DNA of 46,065 nt from Paenibacillus timonensis (GCF_022427145.1 NZ_JAKSXN010000043.1:1-46065); one strand, 5' to 3'. Positions 16,234 through 24,307 are shown, counted from the first letter of the stretch. Numbers and translations: made by a program. Notes: generated by a model from the letters alone, not told the origin.

Positions 16234-16521
16234 ATGGATATGGCTGCTATTACATCGATCACTTCGGTACTGGCGGCGATTAGCGGAATTGCATTGGGGT
16301 GGGCGGGGCGTTCAAAAGCAACTCGGCAGGAAGCTGAGGACGTAGCCGAAGCGGAGGCGATAAGGAAGACGGAAATAGTAAACATCACACGTCTCGTTGA
16401 TGACATGAAAGTCGAACAAAAGCTGCAAGGCCAGCGATTTGAAGCCTTCTCCGAGCGGCTGACGCGCGTCGAGGAATCGGCCAAACAAGCCCATAAGCGG
16501 ATCGATCGGCTGGAGGAATAA
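16234..16521 (+). CDS. XhlA-like small membrane/coiled-coil protein
   Basis: A 95-residue protein. It has one N-terminal hydrophobic segment (about 5-25, ITSITSVLAAISGIALGWAG) and then a charged, heptad-patterned helix to the end (RFEAFSERLTRVEESAKQAH). This layout is that of haemolysin XhlA-type proteins, which assist holins in PBSX-type phage lysis cassettes. The ATG at 16234 has GAGGTGAGG just upstream; an earlier ATG at 16210 has no site. It is the first gene after the operator-controlled promoter. A terminator-like hairpin at 16647 separates it from the endolysin and holin. Confidence 0.6.
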   Translation: MDMAAITSITSVLAAISGIALGWAGRSKATRQEAEDVAEAEAIRKTEIVNITRLVDDMKVEQKLQGQRFEAFSERLTRVEESAKQAHKRIDRLEE

Positions 16522-16536
16522 ACGCCCTGTGAATGA

Positions 16537-16565
16537 TTGAGGTATATGGCAGAGTATGCTAAGAT
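16537..16565 (+). promoter_or_regulatory. Promoter of the candidate antisense RNA
   Basis: TTGAGG (16537-16542) and TAAGAT (16560-16565) are 17 bp apart. A start near 16572 would place an 8-bp stem-loop at the 5' end of the transcript. Confidence 0.5.
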
Positions 16566-16571
16566 AACAAT

Positions 16572-16690
16572 AGAAACAAGGAGGCTGCGCCACAGCCTCC
16601 CCGGTACAACACTTGGGTGGGAAACCTCCAAGATAAGACTGCAGAGAATAACCCGCACCTTGGCGCTAACCTGGGCGGGTTATTTTCGTT
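16572..16690 (+). ncRNA. Candidate type I antitoxin RNA (RatA-like arrangement)
   Basis: A predicted transcript of roughly 115-120 bases. It starts with the hairpin 16580-16587/16593-16600 and ends at the GC-rich terminator 16647-16684 with a T-tail. Its 3' part is antisense to the end of the small toxin-like gene on the other strand. This is the tail-to-tail overlap known from txpA/ratA and bsrG-type loci. Function is inferred only from position and structure. Confidence 0.5.
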
Positions 16691-16691
16691 T
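16647..16691. terminator. Shared bidirectional terminator of toxin mRNA and antisense RNA
   Basis: AATAACCCGC (16647-16656) pairs perfectly with GCGGGTTATT (16675-16684), followed by TTTTCGTTT. The stop codon of the toxin-like gene lies inside the stem. Confidence 0.75.
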
Positions 16692-16760
16692 ATTCAGGTA
16701 AGTAAGCAGTGCCAGGACAAACATGCCAAGCATGATCACTTCCGAAAACGAAAATTTCAT
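16680..16760 (-). CDS. Holin-like type I toxin peptide (Hol-Tox family candidate)
   Basis: A 26-residue peptide with a single hydrophobic helix (SEVIMLGMFVLALLTYL) and a basic end (NKRK). This is the size and layout of the putative holin-like toxins of Bacilli. The start at 16760 follows an excellent GGGAGGTGATG site, which argues that it is translated. An extended -10 (TGGTATAAT on the minus strand, -10 at 16826-16821) lies about 60 bases upstream. The convergent RNA described above is the likely antitoxin. The pair sits between the XhlA-like gene and the endolysin gene. The peptide is too short for a firm family call. Confidence 0.6.
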   Translation of the reverse strand: MKFSFSEVIMLGMFVLALLTYLNKRK

Positions 16761-16954
16761 ACGCATCACCTCCCATCCGGAGGCGATACTGTCCCACCCA
16801 AGTTCAGTTTTACATGCTAAATTATACCATGAGTCTGCTATCTATCGCAGGCTCTTTTTCTTTTATTCTGAGGTGCCCTGGAATCGGACAAACAAGCGCA
16901 CAGGCGAATCAGCACCCGTACGGAATAGTATGAATGGAAGGGGTGAAAGTGCAT

Positions 16955-17887
16955 ATGGATACACGAAAATACCGAATTGAAAGGCGGTACGTCGCGATCC
17001 GGCCGAACGTTAGGCCCGGGACGAGGTTATCGACCGGAACGCCGGAGTTTTTTGTGGCCCATGACTCGGGAAATCCGGGAGCAACGGCGGACAATCACTA
17101 TGCCTATTTCAACTCGCTAACGAATCGCTCCGCCTCGGCCCATGTGTTTATCGACGATACGAAGATTCTTGAAATCATACCGACCGGCACCGGTCCCGAA
17201 CCGGCGGAAAAAGCCTGGCACGTGCTGTACGACGTCACGACCGACAATGATTTGTTTGGCTATGATGCCAACGATGCGGCCATCGGAGTGGAATTTTGCT
17301 ACGGCGGGCGCATAAACTTTATCGAAGCGTACAAGCGGTATGTCTGGTATTTGGCTTATTGCTGCAGCAAATGGAACAAAAATCCTTACGTCTTTATCCC
17401 ATCCCACCGACAACTGGATCCGGCGAGAAGGAGGGACCCCGATGAGGCTCTGGCCACGGGCGGGAAATCACTGAACCAATTGCTGGACGATGTCTCGACC
17501 GAACTCAACGTGGTACGTACCCCTAGCCCGACCCCAAACTCGAGTACGTCGTTTACGCCGCTCCCCGCAACCATCGCGCAGTCGCTGATCGACAACTATG
17601 TTTCTCCCGCCTGGTTCGCCTCGCAAACCAAGGGAGATCAGGTCGGAATGACGCATTTTCACAATCTGGCAAACAATCTTCGGGTGGCCTCAGGGATTCC
17701 GCTGGCCTCCTCATCCTCTCCCGGTCCGCTGATCCCGCTGCCGAAAAGCAATGCCCAGGAGATCATTTTCCGCTGGCTGTCGCCGGCTTGGTTTAAGGCG
17801 CGGGACGAAGGGAATTCGGCACGGGCGCAGCATTTTAACAACCTGGCGAATTATCTGCGCCGGGCCGCGGGCATCCCGGAACAATAA
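16955..17887 (+). CDS. N-acetylmuramoyl-L-alanine amidase (phage-type endolysin)
   Basis: A 310-residue peptidoglycan hydrolase. The N-terminal Amidase_2 (PGRP-like) domain covers about 15-180. Zinc-ligand regions are FFVAHDSGN, KAWHV and SHRQLDPARRRDP, with the last typical of Bacilli amidases. After a Ser/Thr/Pro linker two copies of a 42-residue repeat (about 207-249 and 266-308) share SPAWF, HFxNLANxLR and AxGIP. These are probably the wall-binding part. No signal peptide is present, so release needs the holin encoded 14 bases downstream. ATG 16955 is preferred over 16934 because AAGGGGTGA lies between them. Confidence 0.85.
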   Translation: MDTRKYRIERRYVAIRPNVRPGTRLSTGTPEFFVAHDSGNPGATADNHYAYFNSLTNRSASAHVFIDDTKILEIIPTGTGPEPAEKAWHVLYDVTTDNDLFGYDANDAAIGVEFCYGGRINFIEAYKRYVWYLAYCCSKWNKNPYVFIPSHRQLDPARRRDPDEALATGGKSLNQLLDDVSTELNVVRTPSPTPNSSTSFTPLPATIAQSLIDNYVSPAWFASQTKGDQVGMTHFHNLANNLRVASGIPLASSSSPGPLIPLPKSNAQEIIFRWLSPAWFKARDEGNSARAQHFNNLANYLRRAAGIPEQ

Positions 17888-17901
17888 CAAGGAGGGAAGT
17901 C

Positions 17902-18183
17902 ATGCAAAACGAGATTTTAACCAATGTGTTGGCCTTTGCCTCGGTTTTGTCCGTATTCGTATTAGCTTTGGTCCAACTCGTCAAAACGACCATCAACCTG
18001 CCCAAAAACCTGATCCCCTTCATCGGAGTCGTCATCGGCGTATTGGTCGGAGCCGCGGCTTACCCTTTTACGGAAATGGAATTAGTGTTGCGGCTGTGGG
18101 CGGGAGGTTTGGCCGGTTTGTCGGCCACCGGGCTATTCGAGCTCGGGAATAACCGTCAGGGGAAGACGAAGGAGAAGGGATGA
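17902..18183 (+). CDS. Phage holin (A118-like family)
   Basis: A 93-residue membrane protein with two hydrophobic segments (about 5-28 and 36-58) and a third weaker one (about 65-80). It has a charged lysine-rich tail (NNRQGKTKEKG), as expected for a class I/II holin. It begins 14 bases after the endolysin stop, behind AAGGAGGG, so the two form one lysis cassette. In the family the holin makes the membrane lesions that let the endolysin out. No tail or capsid genes accompany it. Confidence 0.75.
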   Translation: MQNEILTNVLAFASVLSVFVLALVQLVKTTINLPKNLIPFIGVVIGVLVGAAAYPFTEMELVLRLWAGGLAGLSATGLFELGNNRQGKTKEKG

Positions 18184-18222
18184 ACCTAGCCCGATTCATT
18201 CCCCCCCTGTTTTATTTACCAG

Positions 18223-18252
18223 TTGAATAAAGAACGTATGTTTGCATATAAT
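18223..18252 (+). promoter_or_regulatory. Promoter with LexA-like box before the WYL-like gene
   Basis: TTGAAT (18223-18228) and TATAAT (18247-18252) are 18 bp apart. The 14-mer AGAACGTATGTTTG (18231-18244) sits in the spacer and matches the SOS core GAAC-RNRY-GTTY. The same 14-mer recurs upstream of the transposase-like gene. Confidence 0.55.
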
Positions 18253-18285
18253 ACAAACAAACGTTCCTATTTGGAGATGGTACTG

Positions 18286-18489
18286 GTGAAAAAATACATC
18301 GGCCGGACGGTAGAAATCATCTACGTCGACCGTGCGGGCAAGATCACGCAACGGCGGATCGAGGTACACGATGTGCGGGATGGCATAGTTAGGGCAACCT
18401 GCCTGACTTCTAACGCGCCTCGGGCTTTTCGAATGGAGAATATTTTGGCTTGGGTTCCCGTGGCAAAAGGACGGCATCATGCTTCCTGA
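18286..18489 (+). CDS. Small WYL-domain-like protein
   Basis: A 67-residue protein if it starts at GTG 18286, nine bases after TTGGAG. The sequence IGRTVEIIYVDRAGKITQRR, then VRATCLTSNAPRAFRMENIL, resembles the WYL fold seen in regulators and SOS-linked small proteins of Bacilli: a beta-barrel core with EIIY and RxFRMxxI. It has no DNA-binding domain of its own. A LexA-like box lies in its promoter and a strong terminator follows, so it is a single-gene unit. The role is unknown; ligand or nucleic-acid sensing is suggested by the fold. Confidence 0.6.
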   Translation: MKKYIGRTVEIIYVDRAGKITQRRIEVHDVRDGIVRATCLTSNAPRAFRMENILAWVPVAKGRHHAS

Positions 18490-18505
18490 GCCTCTCCTTG
18501 TTTTT

Positions 18506-18537
18506 GGGCCGTTTCGCCTTGGCGAACGGCCCTTTTT
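18506..18537 (+). terminator. Rho-independent terminator
   Basis: GGGCCGTTTCGCC pairs with GGCGAACGGCCC (one bulge), followed by TTTTT. It ends the WYL-like unit. Confidence 0.8.
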
Positions 18538-18546
18538 GCATTTTTC

Positions 18547-18599
18547 GGATATTATCGTAAATCCGTGGGATATTTCCTGAACTCCCGGAAGGCTAAGAT
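18547..18599 (+). promoter_or_regulatory. Activator-type promoter A (direct repeats, DUF4127 operon)
   Basis: GGATATT at 18547-18553 and 18568-18574 are direct repeats 21 bp apart. TAAGAT (-10) starts at 18594, 26 bases after the second repeat begins. The expected -35 position has no consensus, so an activator is needed. The same layout occurs upstream of 25426 and 26771. Confidence 0.65.
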
Positions 18600-18669
18600 T
18601 ACATTAAGCGTACGATGAGTTATGCGCTGTTTTTCGATGGAAATCAGGCTAACGGGAGGGAGCAGCTTT

Positions 18670-20259
18670 ATGGCGAAGGTGGTATATGTGCCGCTGGACG
18701 AAAGGCCGTGCAACGAGGAGTTTCCCCGGCAGCTGGCGCGGATGACGGACGTAACGCTCGTCGTTCCGGACCGTTCGATGCTCGGGGACAAGAAACGCCC
18801 GGCGGATACGCATGCGATTCGGGAATGGATGATCGAGGCCGCGGAAGGAGCGGATTATGTGCTCGTATCGATCGATCTGCTCGTTTACGGGGGGATCGTG
18901 CCGTCCCGGCTGCATCATTTATCTCTGGAGGAGTGCTTGCGCCGGCTGGCCGTTTTAGGAGAAATCAAGCGCCGGTATCCCGGCGTTAAGATCCATGCCT
19001 TTAATCTGATCATGCGCGTGCCGAACAACAACAAAGACGAAGAAGAACCGGATTATTACAAATTTCACGGCGGGCAAATTTTCAAATACAGTTACCTGAC
19101 GGACAAAGCGGAGCAGGAGGTGCTAACTCCGGCGGAACAACGGGAACTGGAAGACGTCACTCGGTTGATCCCTGAAGCCTACTTGAGCGATTTTCTGGAG
19201 CGCCGTGCCGTTAACCAGCAAGTGAACCAGCACGCGTTAACCCTGGTTCGCGAAGGCGTGATCGACCATCTGGTCGTCCCGCTGGACGACAATTCCCAAT
19301 ACGGCTTCTCCCGGGCGGAACAGCAAATGATGGTTGGTCGTGTGGTAGCGCTGAACGTGCTGGATAAGGTCCTGATCTACCCGGGCGCCGACGAGGTCGG
19401 CTGCACGATGTTTGCCCGCATTTTCGGGGAATTGAAACAGTACAAGCCGGAGATTTTTGTGCGTTATTCTTCAACCCAGGGTCCGCGGATCAAACCGAAA
19501 TACGAAGATCGCAGCCTAAACGAAAGCGTCAAATCGCATATTACGGCGTCGGGAGCGGTCCTAGCCGACCATTCCGCAGAGACGGATTTAGTGCTCCTCG
19601 TCCACTCGCCGGCGGTCGACCAGGCGGGGATGGCCGAGCAAATCCCGTTCCAGGAACGGCATCGCACCTACTTTTCGGAAATCCATTACCGGGAGTTTGC
19701 CGAAGCAATGGGGGCCTACTTGCGTAAAGGGAAGCTGGTAGCACTAGGGGACGTGGCGACCTGCAACGGCGGTGATCCGGTGCTGATGAACTTGCTGCAG
19801 CAGCAAGGGCTGCTGGACCAATTAACGGCCTACGCCGGCTGGAATACCTCCGGGAACTCGCTGGGGACGGTGGTTGCTCATCTGGTGATCGCTTCGTACT
19901 ACGCGAATCGATGGACGCAGGGCGAGTTGGCGAAGGCATATGAGGCGAGCCGTGTCTTTTATTACCACCGTCTGGCGGAGGATTTCCTGTATCAATCGCT
20001 GGTGCGGCAAGACATGCTGGCGAACGATCTTCCCCGGCTGAGCGCGAGCTACTATGTGCTGGAGCATTGCTTGGAGCAGGCTGAGGCGATTCTGGCGGAC
20101 AAAATGAACCAAGCGGCGGCGAATTATTTTGCGGATATCCCGGAGAAGGAAGGCAAGATTCGGCTAAGCGGGCTGCATTTTCCGTGGAGGCGCATGTTTG
20201 AGGTAGGTTTCGAGCTGACGATCGAAGGATTCGGCGCGCTTCGCAAACAAACATTATAA
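18670..20259 (+). CDS. DUF4127 family protein
   Basis: A 529-residue soluble protein of unknown function, recognised as DUF4127 by its opening VVYVPLDERPCNEEFPRQLA. Other conserved blocks are VSIDLLVYGGIVPSRLHH, FNLIMRVPNNNKDEEEPDYY, VPLDDNSQYGF, YPGADEVGC and GDVATCNGGDP. These dense Asp, Asn and His blocks look like a metal- or sugar-binding active site, and an enzymatic role is likely. There is no signal peptide. ATG 18670 follows GGGAGGG. It is the first gene of an operon with an amidohydrolase, a DgaE-like lyase, a KDGP aldolase and a KDG kinase. It therefore probably acts in uptake or breakdown of an acidic or amino sugar derivative. Confidence 0.85.
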   Translation: MAKVVYVPLDERPCNEEFPRQLARMTDVTLVVPDRSMLGDKKRPADTHAIREWMIEAAEGADYVLVSIDLLVYGGIVPSRLHHLSLEECLRRLAVLGEIKRRYPGVKIHAFNLIMRVPNNNKDEEEPDYYKFHGGQIFKYSYLTDKAEQEVLTPAEQRELEDVTRLIPEAYLSDFLERRAVNQQVNQHALTLVREGVIDHLVVPLDDNSQYGFSRAEQQMMVGRVVALNVLDKVLIYPGADEVGCTMFARIFGELKQYKPEIFVRYSSTQGPRIKPKYEDRSLNESVKSHITASGAVLADHSAETDLVLLVHSPAVDQAGMAEQIPFQERHRTYFSEIHYREFAEAMGAYLRKGKLVALGDVATCNGGDPVLMNLLQQQGLLDQLTAYAGWNTSGNSLGTVVAHLVIASYYANRWTQGELAKAYEASRVFYYHRLAEDFLYQSLVRQDMLANDLPRLSASYYVLEHCLEQAEAILADKMNQAAANYFADIPEKEGKIRLSGLHFPWRRMFEVGFELTIEGFGALRKQTL

Positions 20260-20344
20260 CGTTATATTCTCAAGAGGAATTTTCCGTGTTATGCTAAACC
20301 CAATCGTAAGCATGACAACGATCCATTAAAAAGAGGCGAGCATA

Positions 20345-21457
20345 GTGAAGGAAAAAGTGGTTCTCCATCATCTGAAGAGAGTGAACGGGGAAGAGATCGA
20401 CATCGTGATCGAGGACGGAAAAATCGCCGAGATCACCGGAGCCGGCCAGGCTCGCGGCGATCAGGAATGGGATGCATCCTCCCTTTATGTATCCAGCGGC
20501 TGGATCGATATGCATGTCCACGCTTTTCCGGAATTCGACCCGTATGGCGACGAAATCGATGAGATCGGCGTGAAGCAGGGCGTCACGACGATCGTGGACG
20601 CCGGCAGCTGCGGTGCGGACCGGATCGGCGACCTGATGGCGAGCGGCAAATCGTCCGCCACCAACCTGTTGGCGTTCTTGAACATCTCGCGGATCGGGTT
20701 GAAACGCGTCGACGAACTGTCCGAGTTGGCCTGGATCGATCGCGATCGGGTCAAAGAAGCGATCTCCGATTACAGCGACTCCATCGTCGGCCTGAAAGCG
20801 AGGATCAGCCAAAGCGTGGTCCGGGAGAACGGCGTGGAGCCGCTGCGCATCGCGCGGGAGTTGTCGCTCGAGACGGGACTGCCGTTGATGGTGCATATCG
20901 GTTCGGCGCCGCCCGATATCCGGGAGGTGATTCCGCTGCTGCAGCGAAAAGATATCATTACCCATTATCTCAACGGCAAAGCGAACAATCTGTTCGAAGC
21001 ATCGGGCGAACCGCTCCCGATTTTGACTGAAGCTATCGGGCGAGGCGTGCATCTCGACGTGGGCCACGGCACGGCGAGCTTCTCCTTCCGGGTCGCCGAG
21101 GCGGCAAAACGGAACGGCATCAATCCGGATACGATCAGCACCGACATCTACCGGGGCAACCGCCTGAACGGTCCGGTGTACAGCATGGCGAACGTGCTAA
21201 GCAAATTCCTCTATCTCGGTTATTCGCTTGAAGAGGTCATCTCGGCGGTGACCTCGCGCGCCGCGCAGTGGCTGGGAAGGCCGGAGCTCGGCCGCATTCG
21301 GGTCGGGGACCCGGCCCATTTAACCTTGTTTGCCGTCAAGGAAGAACCGACGGAGTTAACCGATTCGGAAGGAGAACGGCGTGTCTCGAACCGCCATATT
21401 GAAGCAAAAGGAGTGATCATCCATGGAAAGTTCATTGAATGCGAAGTACGGGCTTAA
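20345..21457 (+). CDS. Amidohydrolase/deacetylase family metallohydrolase (EF_0837 type)
   Basis: A 370-residue metal-dependent hydrolase of the amidohydrolase superfamily. The first metal motif is HVH (His57, His59), with the probable carboxylated Lys151 in VGLKARIS. His residues lie in PLMVHIG and ITHYLNG, and Asp in ISTDIYRG. It belongs to the dihydroorotase-like group found beside SelA-like lyases and KDGP aldolases in Enterococcus. In that context it is thought to deacylate an amino-sugar acid. It starts with GTG behind AAGAGGCGAG and overlaps the next gene by 35 bases, a strong sign of coupling. The substrate is not proven. Confidence 0.85.
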   Translation: MKEKVVLHHLKRVNGEEIDIVIEDGKIAEITGAGQARGDQEWDASSLYVSSGWIDMHVHAFPEFDPYGDEIDEIGVKQGVTTIVDAGSCGADRIGDLMASGKSSATNLLAFLNISRIGLKRVDELSELAWIDRDRVKEAISDYSDSIVGLKARISQSVVRENGVEPLRIARELSLETGLPLMVHIGSAPPDIREVIPLLQRKDIITHYLNGKANNLFEASGEPLPILTEAIGRGVHLDVGHGTASFSFRVAEAAKRNGINPDTISTDIYRGNRLNGPVYSMANVLSKFLYLGYSLEEVISAVTSRAAQWLGRPELGRIRVGDPAHLTLFAVKEEPTELTDSEGERRVSNRHIEAKGVIIHGKFIECEVRA

Positions 21458-22526
21458 GCGCGTCATCAACGCCAGCGGGCGGATGAGCATCCTCGGCGTA
21501 TCCGCGCCGAGCGATACCGTGATGGAGGCGATGAAGCGGGGCGGCCAAAGTTACGTCGAAATCGCCGATCTCGTAGATAAGGCGGGGGACTATGTCGCCA
21601 AACACGTCGGTTCGGAGGCGGCGGTGATCGTGAATTCGGCATCGAGCGGCATCGCCCTGTCGGTAGCGGCGATCGTGACTCGGGGCGACCGGCGCAAGAG
21701 CTTGCGTTTGCATCAAGAGGAGATTCCCCGTAACGAAATCCTCATCCTGAAGGGCCATAATGTGCAGTACGGCGCTCCGGTAGAAACGATGGTTTACCTT
21801 GGCGGTGGCAAACTAGTGGAGGTCGGCTATGCCAACGAAGGCCGGGCGGAACATCTCGAAGATGCGATCGGCGAAAAAACGGCGGCGATCCTCTACGTGA
21901 AATCGCACCATGCCGTGCAGAAGAACATGATCTCCGTCGAAGAAGCGTGGGAGGTGGCGAAAAGGAATAACGTGCCGATGATCGTGGACGCTGCGGCGGA
22001 AGAGGACCTGCAGAAGTACGTGAAATTCTCCGATTTGGCGATTTATAGCGGCTCCAAGGCGATCGAAGGCCCGACCTCCGGAATCGTCGCCGGCAAACGC
22101 ACCTTTATCGAATGGGTGAAGGTGCAGCTGCACGGCATCGGACGGAGCATGAAGGTGGGCAAGGAAACGTCCTTCGGCCTGCTGCAGGCCTTGGACGAGT
22201 ACGCCGTCAAACCGGATAACAGCGAGCGGGAAAAAGCGGCTTTGCAGACGCTGATGCCCCTCAGCGAACTTACGGGAATCCGGGTTTCGATCGTGCAGGA
22301 CGAAGCCGGCCGGGCGATTTACCGGGCCCGTGTGCAGGTCGATCCGCAGCAGGCCGGCATCGGCGCGAAGGAAATGGTTCATGCGCTGCAAACCGGAGAT
22401 ATCGCGATTTATACCCGGGATTACGGAGTCAGACAAGGGTATTTCGATATCGATCCGCGCCCGCTGATGGGGGACGATATCCAGGTGATTGCCGAAAAAA
22501 TACGCGAATTGGCAGGGGGACGTTAA
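21423..22526 (+). CDS. dgaE: DgaE-like PLP-dependent ammonia lyase (SelA-related)
   Basis: A 367-residue fold-type I PLP enzyme related to SelA. The PLP lysine is Lys212 in IYSGSKAIEGPTSG, and the Asp of MIVDAAAEEDL contacts the cofactor ring. In Salmonella DgaE turns D-glucosaminate-6-phosphate into 2-keto-3-deoxy-6-phosphogluconate plus ammonia, and DgaF then cleaves the product. The next gene here encodes the DgaF-type aldolase, so the same two-step route is likely. It starts at ATG 21423 inside the end of the amidohydrolase gene. The gene name is by analogy; a related amino acid or sugar could be the substrate. Confidence 0.75.
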   Translation: MESSLNAKYGLKRVINASGRMSILGVSAPSDTVMEAMKRGGQSYVEIADLVDKAGDYVAKHVGSEAAVIVNSASSGIALSVAAIVTRGDRRKSLRLHQEEIPRNEILILKGHNVQYGAPVETMVYLGGGKLVEVGYANEGRAEHLEDAIGEKTAAILYVKSHHAVQKNMISVEEAWEVAKRNNVPMIVDAAAEEDLQKYVKFSDLAIYSGSKAIEGPTSGIVAGKRTFIEWVKVQLHGIGRSMKVGKETSFGLLQALDEYAVKPDNSEREKAALQTLMPLSELTGIRVSIVQDEAGRAIYRARVQVDPQQAGIGAKEMVHALQTGDIAIYTRDYGVRQGYFDIDPRPLMGDDIQVIAEKIRELAGGR

Positions 22527-22527
22527 G

Positions 22528-23284
22528 ATGTCGCAGATCGCAAAACGATTTTATAAAAAACGGGTGGCTCTCAATGTATTGGCCAAAGACATTCCGAACG
22601 CGAAGGAAGTGTTCGAAGCCGCGGACGGTTACGTTCTCGTCGGGGTTCTTTCCAAGGACTACCCCACGGTCCAGGAAGCCGTAACGGCGATGAAAGCGTA
22701 CGGCCGGGAAATCGACGACGCGGTGTCGATCGGTCTTGGCGCAGGCGATAACCGCCAGGCGGCGGTCGTTGCGGAAATCGCCAAGCATTATCCCGGCAGC
22801 CACATCAATCAGGTGTTCCCGGCTGTGGGGGCAACCCGGGCCAATCTCGGTGCGCAAGACAGCTGGATCAACAGCTTGGTTTCGCCGACGGGCCAAGCGG
22901 GATACGTGAACATCTCCACCGGCCCGGTCAGCGCCGCCCAGGAGAAGCAGGCGATCGTTCCGGTCGAAGCGGCGATCGCGCTGGTGCGCGATATGGGCGG
23001 CAATGCGCTCAAATACTTCCCGATGCAGGGGCTCAGCCGCGAAGAGGAGCTTCGCGCCGTAGCGGCGGTTTTGTGCCAAGGCGGATTTTGCGCTGGAGCC
23101 GACCGGCGGCATCGATCTGGCCAATTTCGAAGCGATCCTGCGGATCGCCTTGGAAGCCGGCGTTCCGCAGGTGATTCCGCACGTCTACACTTCCATCATC
23201 GACAAGGCGACCGGCAACACCCGCACCGAAGACGTGCTGCTGTTGACCAAAATCATGAAAAAGCTGGCGGATGCTTATGCCTAA
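22528..23284 (+). pseudogene. dgaF: KDGP aldolase (DgaF type), frameshifted
   Basis: This encodes a 2-dehydro-3-deoxy-6-phosphogluconate aldolase of the DgaF/EF_0839 family, about 251 residues when repaired. The N-terminal two-thirds (MSQIAKRFYKKRVALN to EELRAVAA) is in one frame. The rest (AKADFALEPTGGIDLANFEA to KKLADAYA) is in the next frame. The break is an extra T in the TTTT run at 23069-23072; with three Ts the reading is continuous through VAAVCAKADF. As sequenced, the product loses the C-terminal part of the active-site barrel and ends in an unrelated basic tail. It could be a true mutation or an assembly indel. Confidence 0.8.
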
Positions 23285-24296
23285 ACGCATAGCAGCCTTC
23301 GGCGAAGTCATGATGCGCCTGCAGGTGCCGGGTTACGAAACGTTGGCGCAGGGCGATACGTTGAAATATTCCTTTTCGGGCACCGGCGTCAACGTCGCAT
23401 CGGCCTTGTCCCGTTACGGGCATGCCGGTTCGCTGGTCACGCGGTTGCCGGACAATCCGCTTGGGGACGCCGCTTCCGCCTACCTTCGCAAACTGGGCAT
23501 CGATACCGCTCGCGTTCTGCGGGGAGGCAAGTACGTTGGCATGTACTTCTTGGAGAACGGCTTTGGCGTGCGGCCCAGCCGCGTGACGTACTCGAACCGG
23601 TTGGAAAGCAGCTTTAATACCGCGCCCGAAGGAACCTATGATTTCGAGGAAATCGCCGCCGGCGTCGATGCGGTCCATTTCTGCGGGATTACGCTGGCGA
23701 TGAACGACGGCGTGCGGGCGCACATGAAATCGTTCGCCGAAGCGGTCAAGCGGCGGGGGGGCATGGTGATTTTCGACTGCAACTACCGTCCGTCCCTTTG
23801 GGGGGAAGGCGGATATGCCAAAGCTAAACCGCATTACGAAGCGATGCTGCGGTTGGCGGACATCGTGATGATGAACGAAAAGGACGCGATGCTTACCCTG
23901 GGGATGACCACGGCCCGGCAGGAACGGGAGGATCAGCTGGCGGAGCTGATTCCGGCCGTAGCGGAAAGCTACGGCATTTCCGCGATTGCCGGAACGCATC
24001 GCCGGATCCACGGCGACAACTCCCACTCGCTGCGCGGGTTTCTGTACAAGGGGGAGCGGTTTGTTTTCTCCGATCGGCTGACCTTTTCCGTCTATGATAG
24101 AATAGGGGCGGGGGACGCTTTTGCGAGCGGGATTATCCACGGCGAGCTAGAGGGCTTCGCCCCGGAGCGAACCGTCCGGTTCGCGGCGGCGGCGGGCATG
24201 CTGGCGCATACCGTGCCGGGCGATACCCCGATGGCGACGGAGGCGGAAATCCTCCGGGCGATGGAGCAATCCGCCGCCGGCGATGTGGAAAGGTAG
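23277..24296 (+). CDS. kdgK: PfkB-family 2-keto-3-deoxygluconate kinase
   Basis: A 339-residue ribokinase-fold sugar kinase. It opens with KRIAAFGEVMMRL, has the glycine-rich sugar site FSGTGVNVASALSRYG, and carries the PfkB C-terminal signature DRIGAGDAFASG with the catalytic Asp. KDG kinases make the KDPG substrate for the aldolase encoded just before it. ATG 23277 overlaps the aldolase stop (ATGCCTAA); an ATG six bases earlier is also possible. Membership of the operon supports a keto-deoxy sugar acid as substrate, though other hexose acids cannot be excluded. Confidence 0.85.
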   Translation: MPKRIAAFGEVMMRLQVPGYETLAQGDTLKYSFSGTGVNVASALSRYGHAGSLVTRLPDNPLGDAASAYLRKLGIDTARVLRGGKYVGMYFLENGFGVRPSRVTYSNRLESSFNTAPEGTYDFEEIAAGVDAVHFCGITLAMNDGVRAHMKSFAEAVKRRGGMVIFDCNYRPSLWGEGGYAKAKPHYEAMLRLADIVMMNEKDAMLTLGMTTARQEREDQLAELIPAVAESYGISAIAGTHRRIHGDNSHSLRGFLYKGERFVFSDRLTFSVYDRIGAGDAFASGIIHGELEGFAPERTVRFAAAAGMLAHTVPGDTPMATEAEILRAMEQSAAGDVER

Positions 24297-24307
24297 GGAA
24301 CAGGGTC

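Noticed and set aside
14494..18489. Intact prophage
   Set aside because: Integrase, replication, capsid, tail and packaging genes are all absent and no attachment-site repeat was seen.
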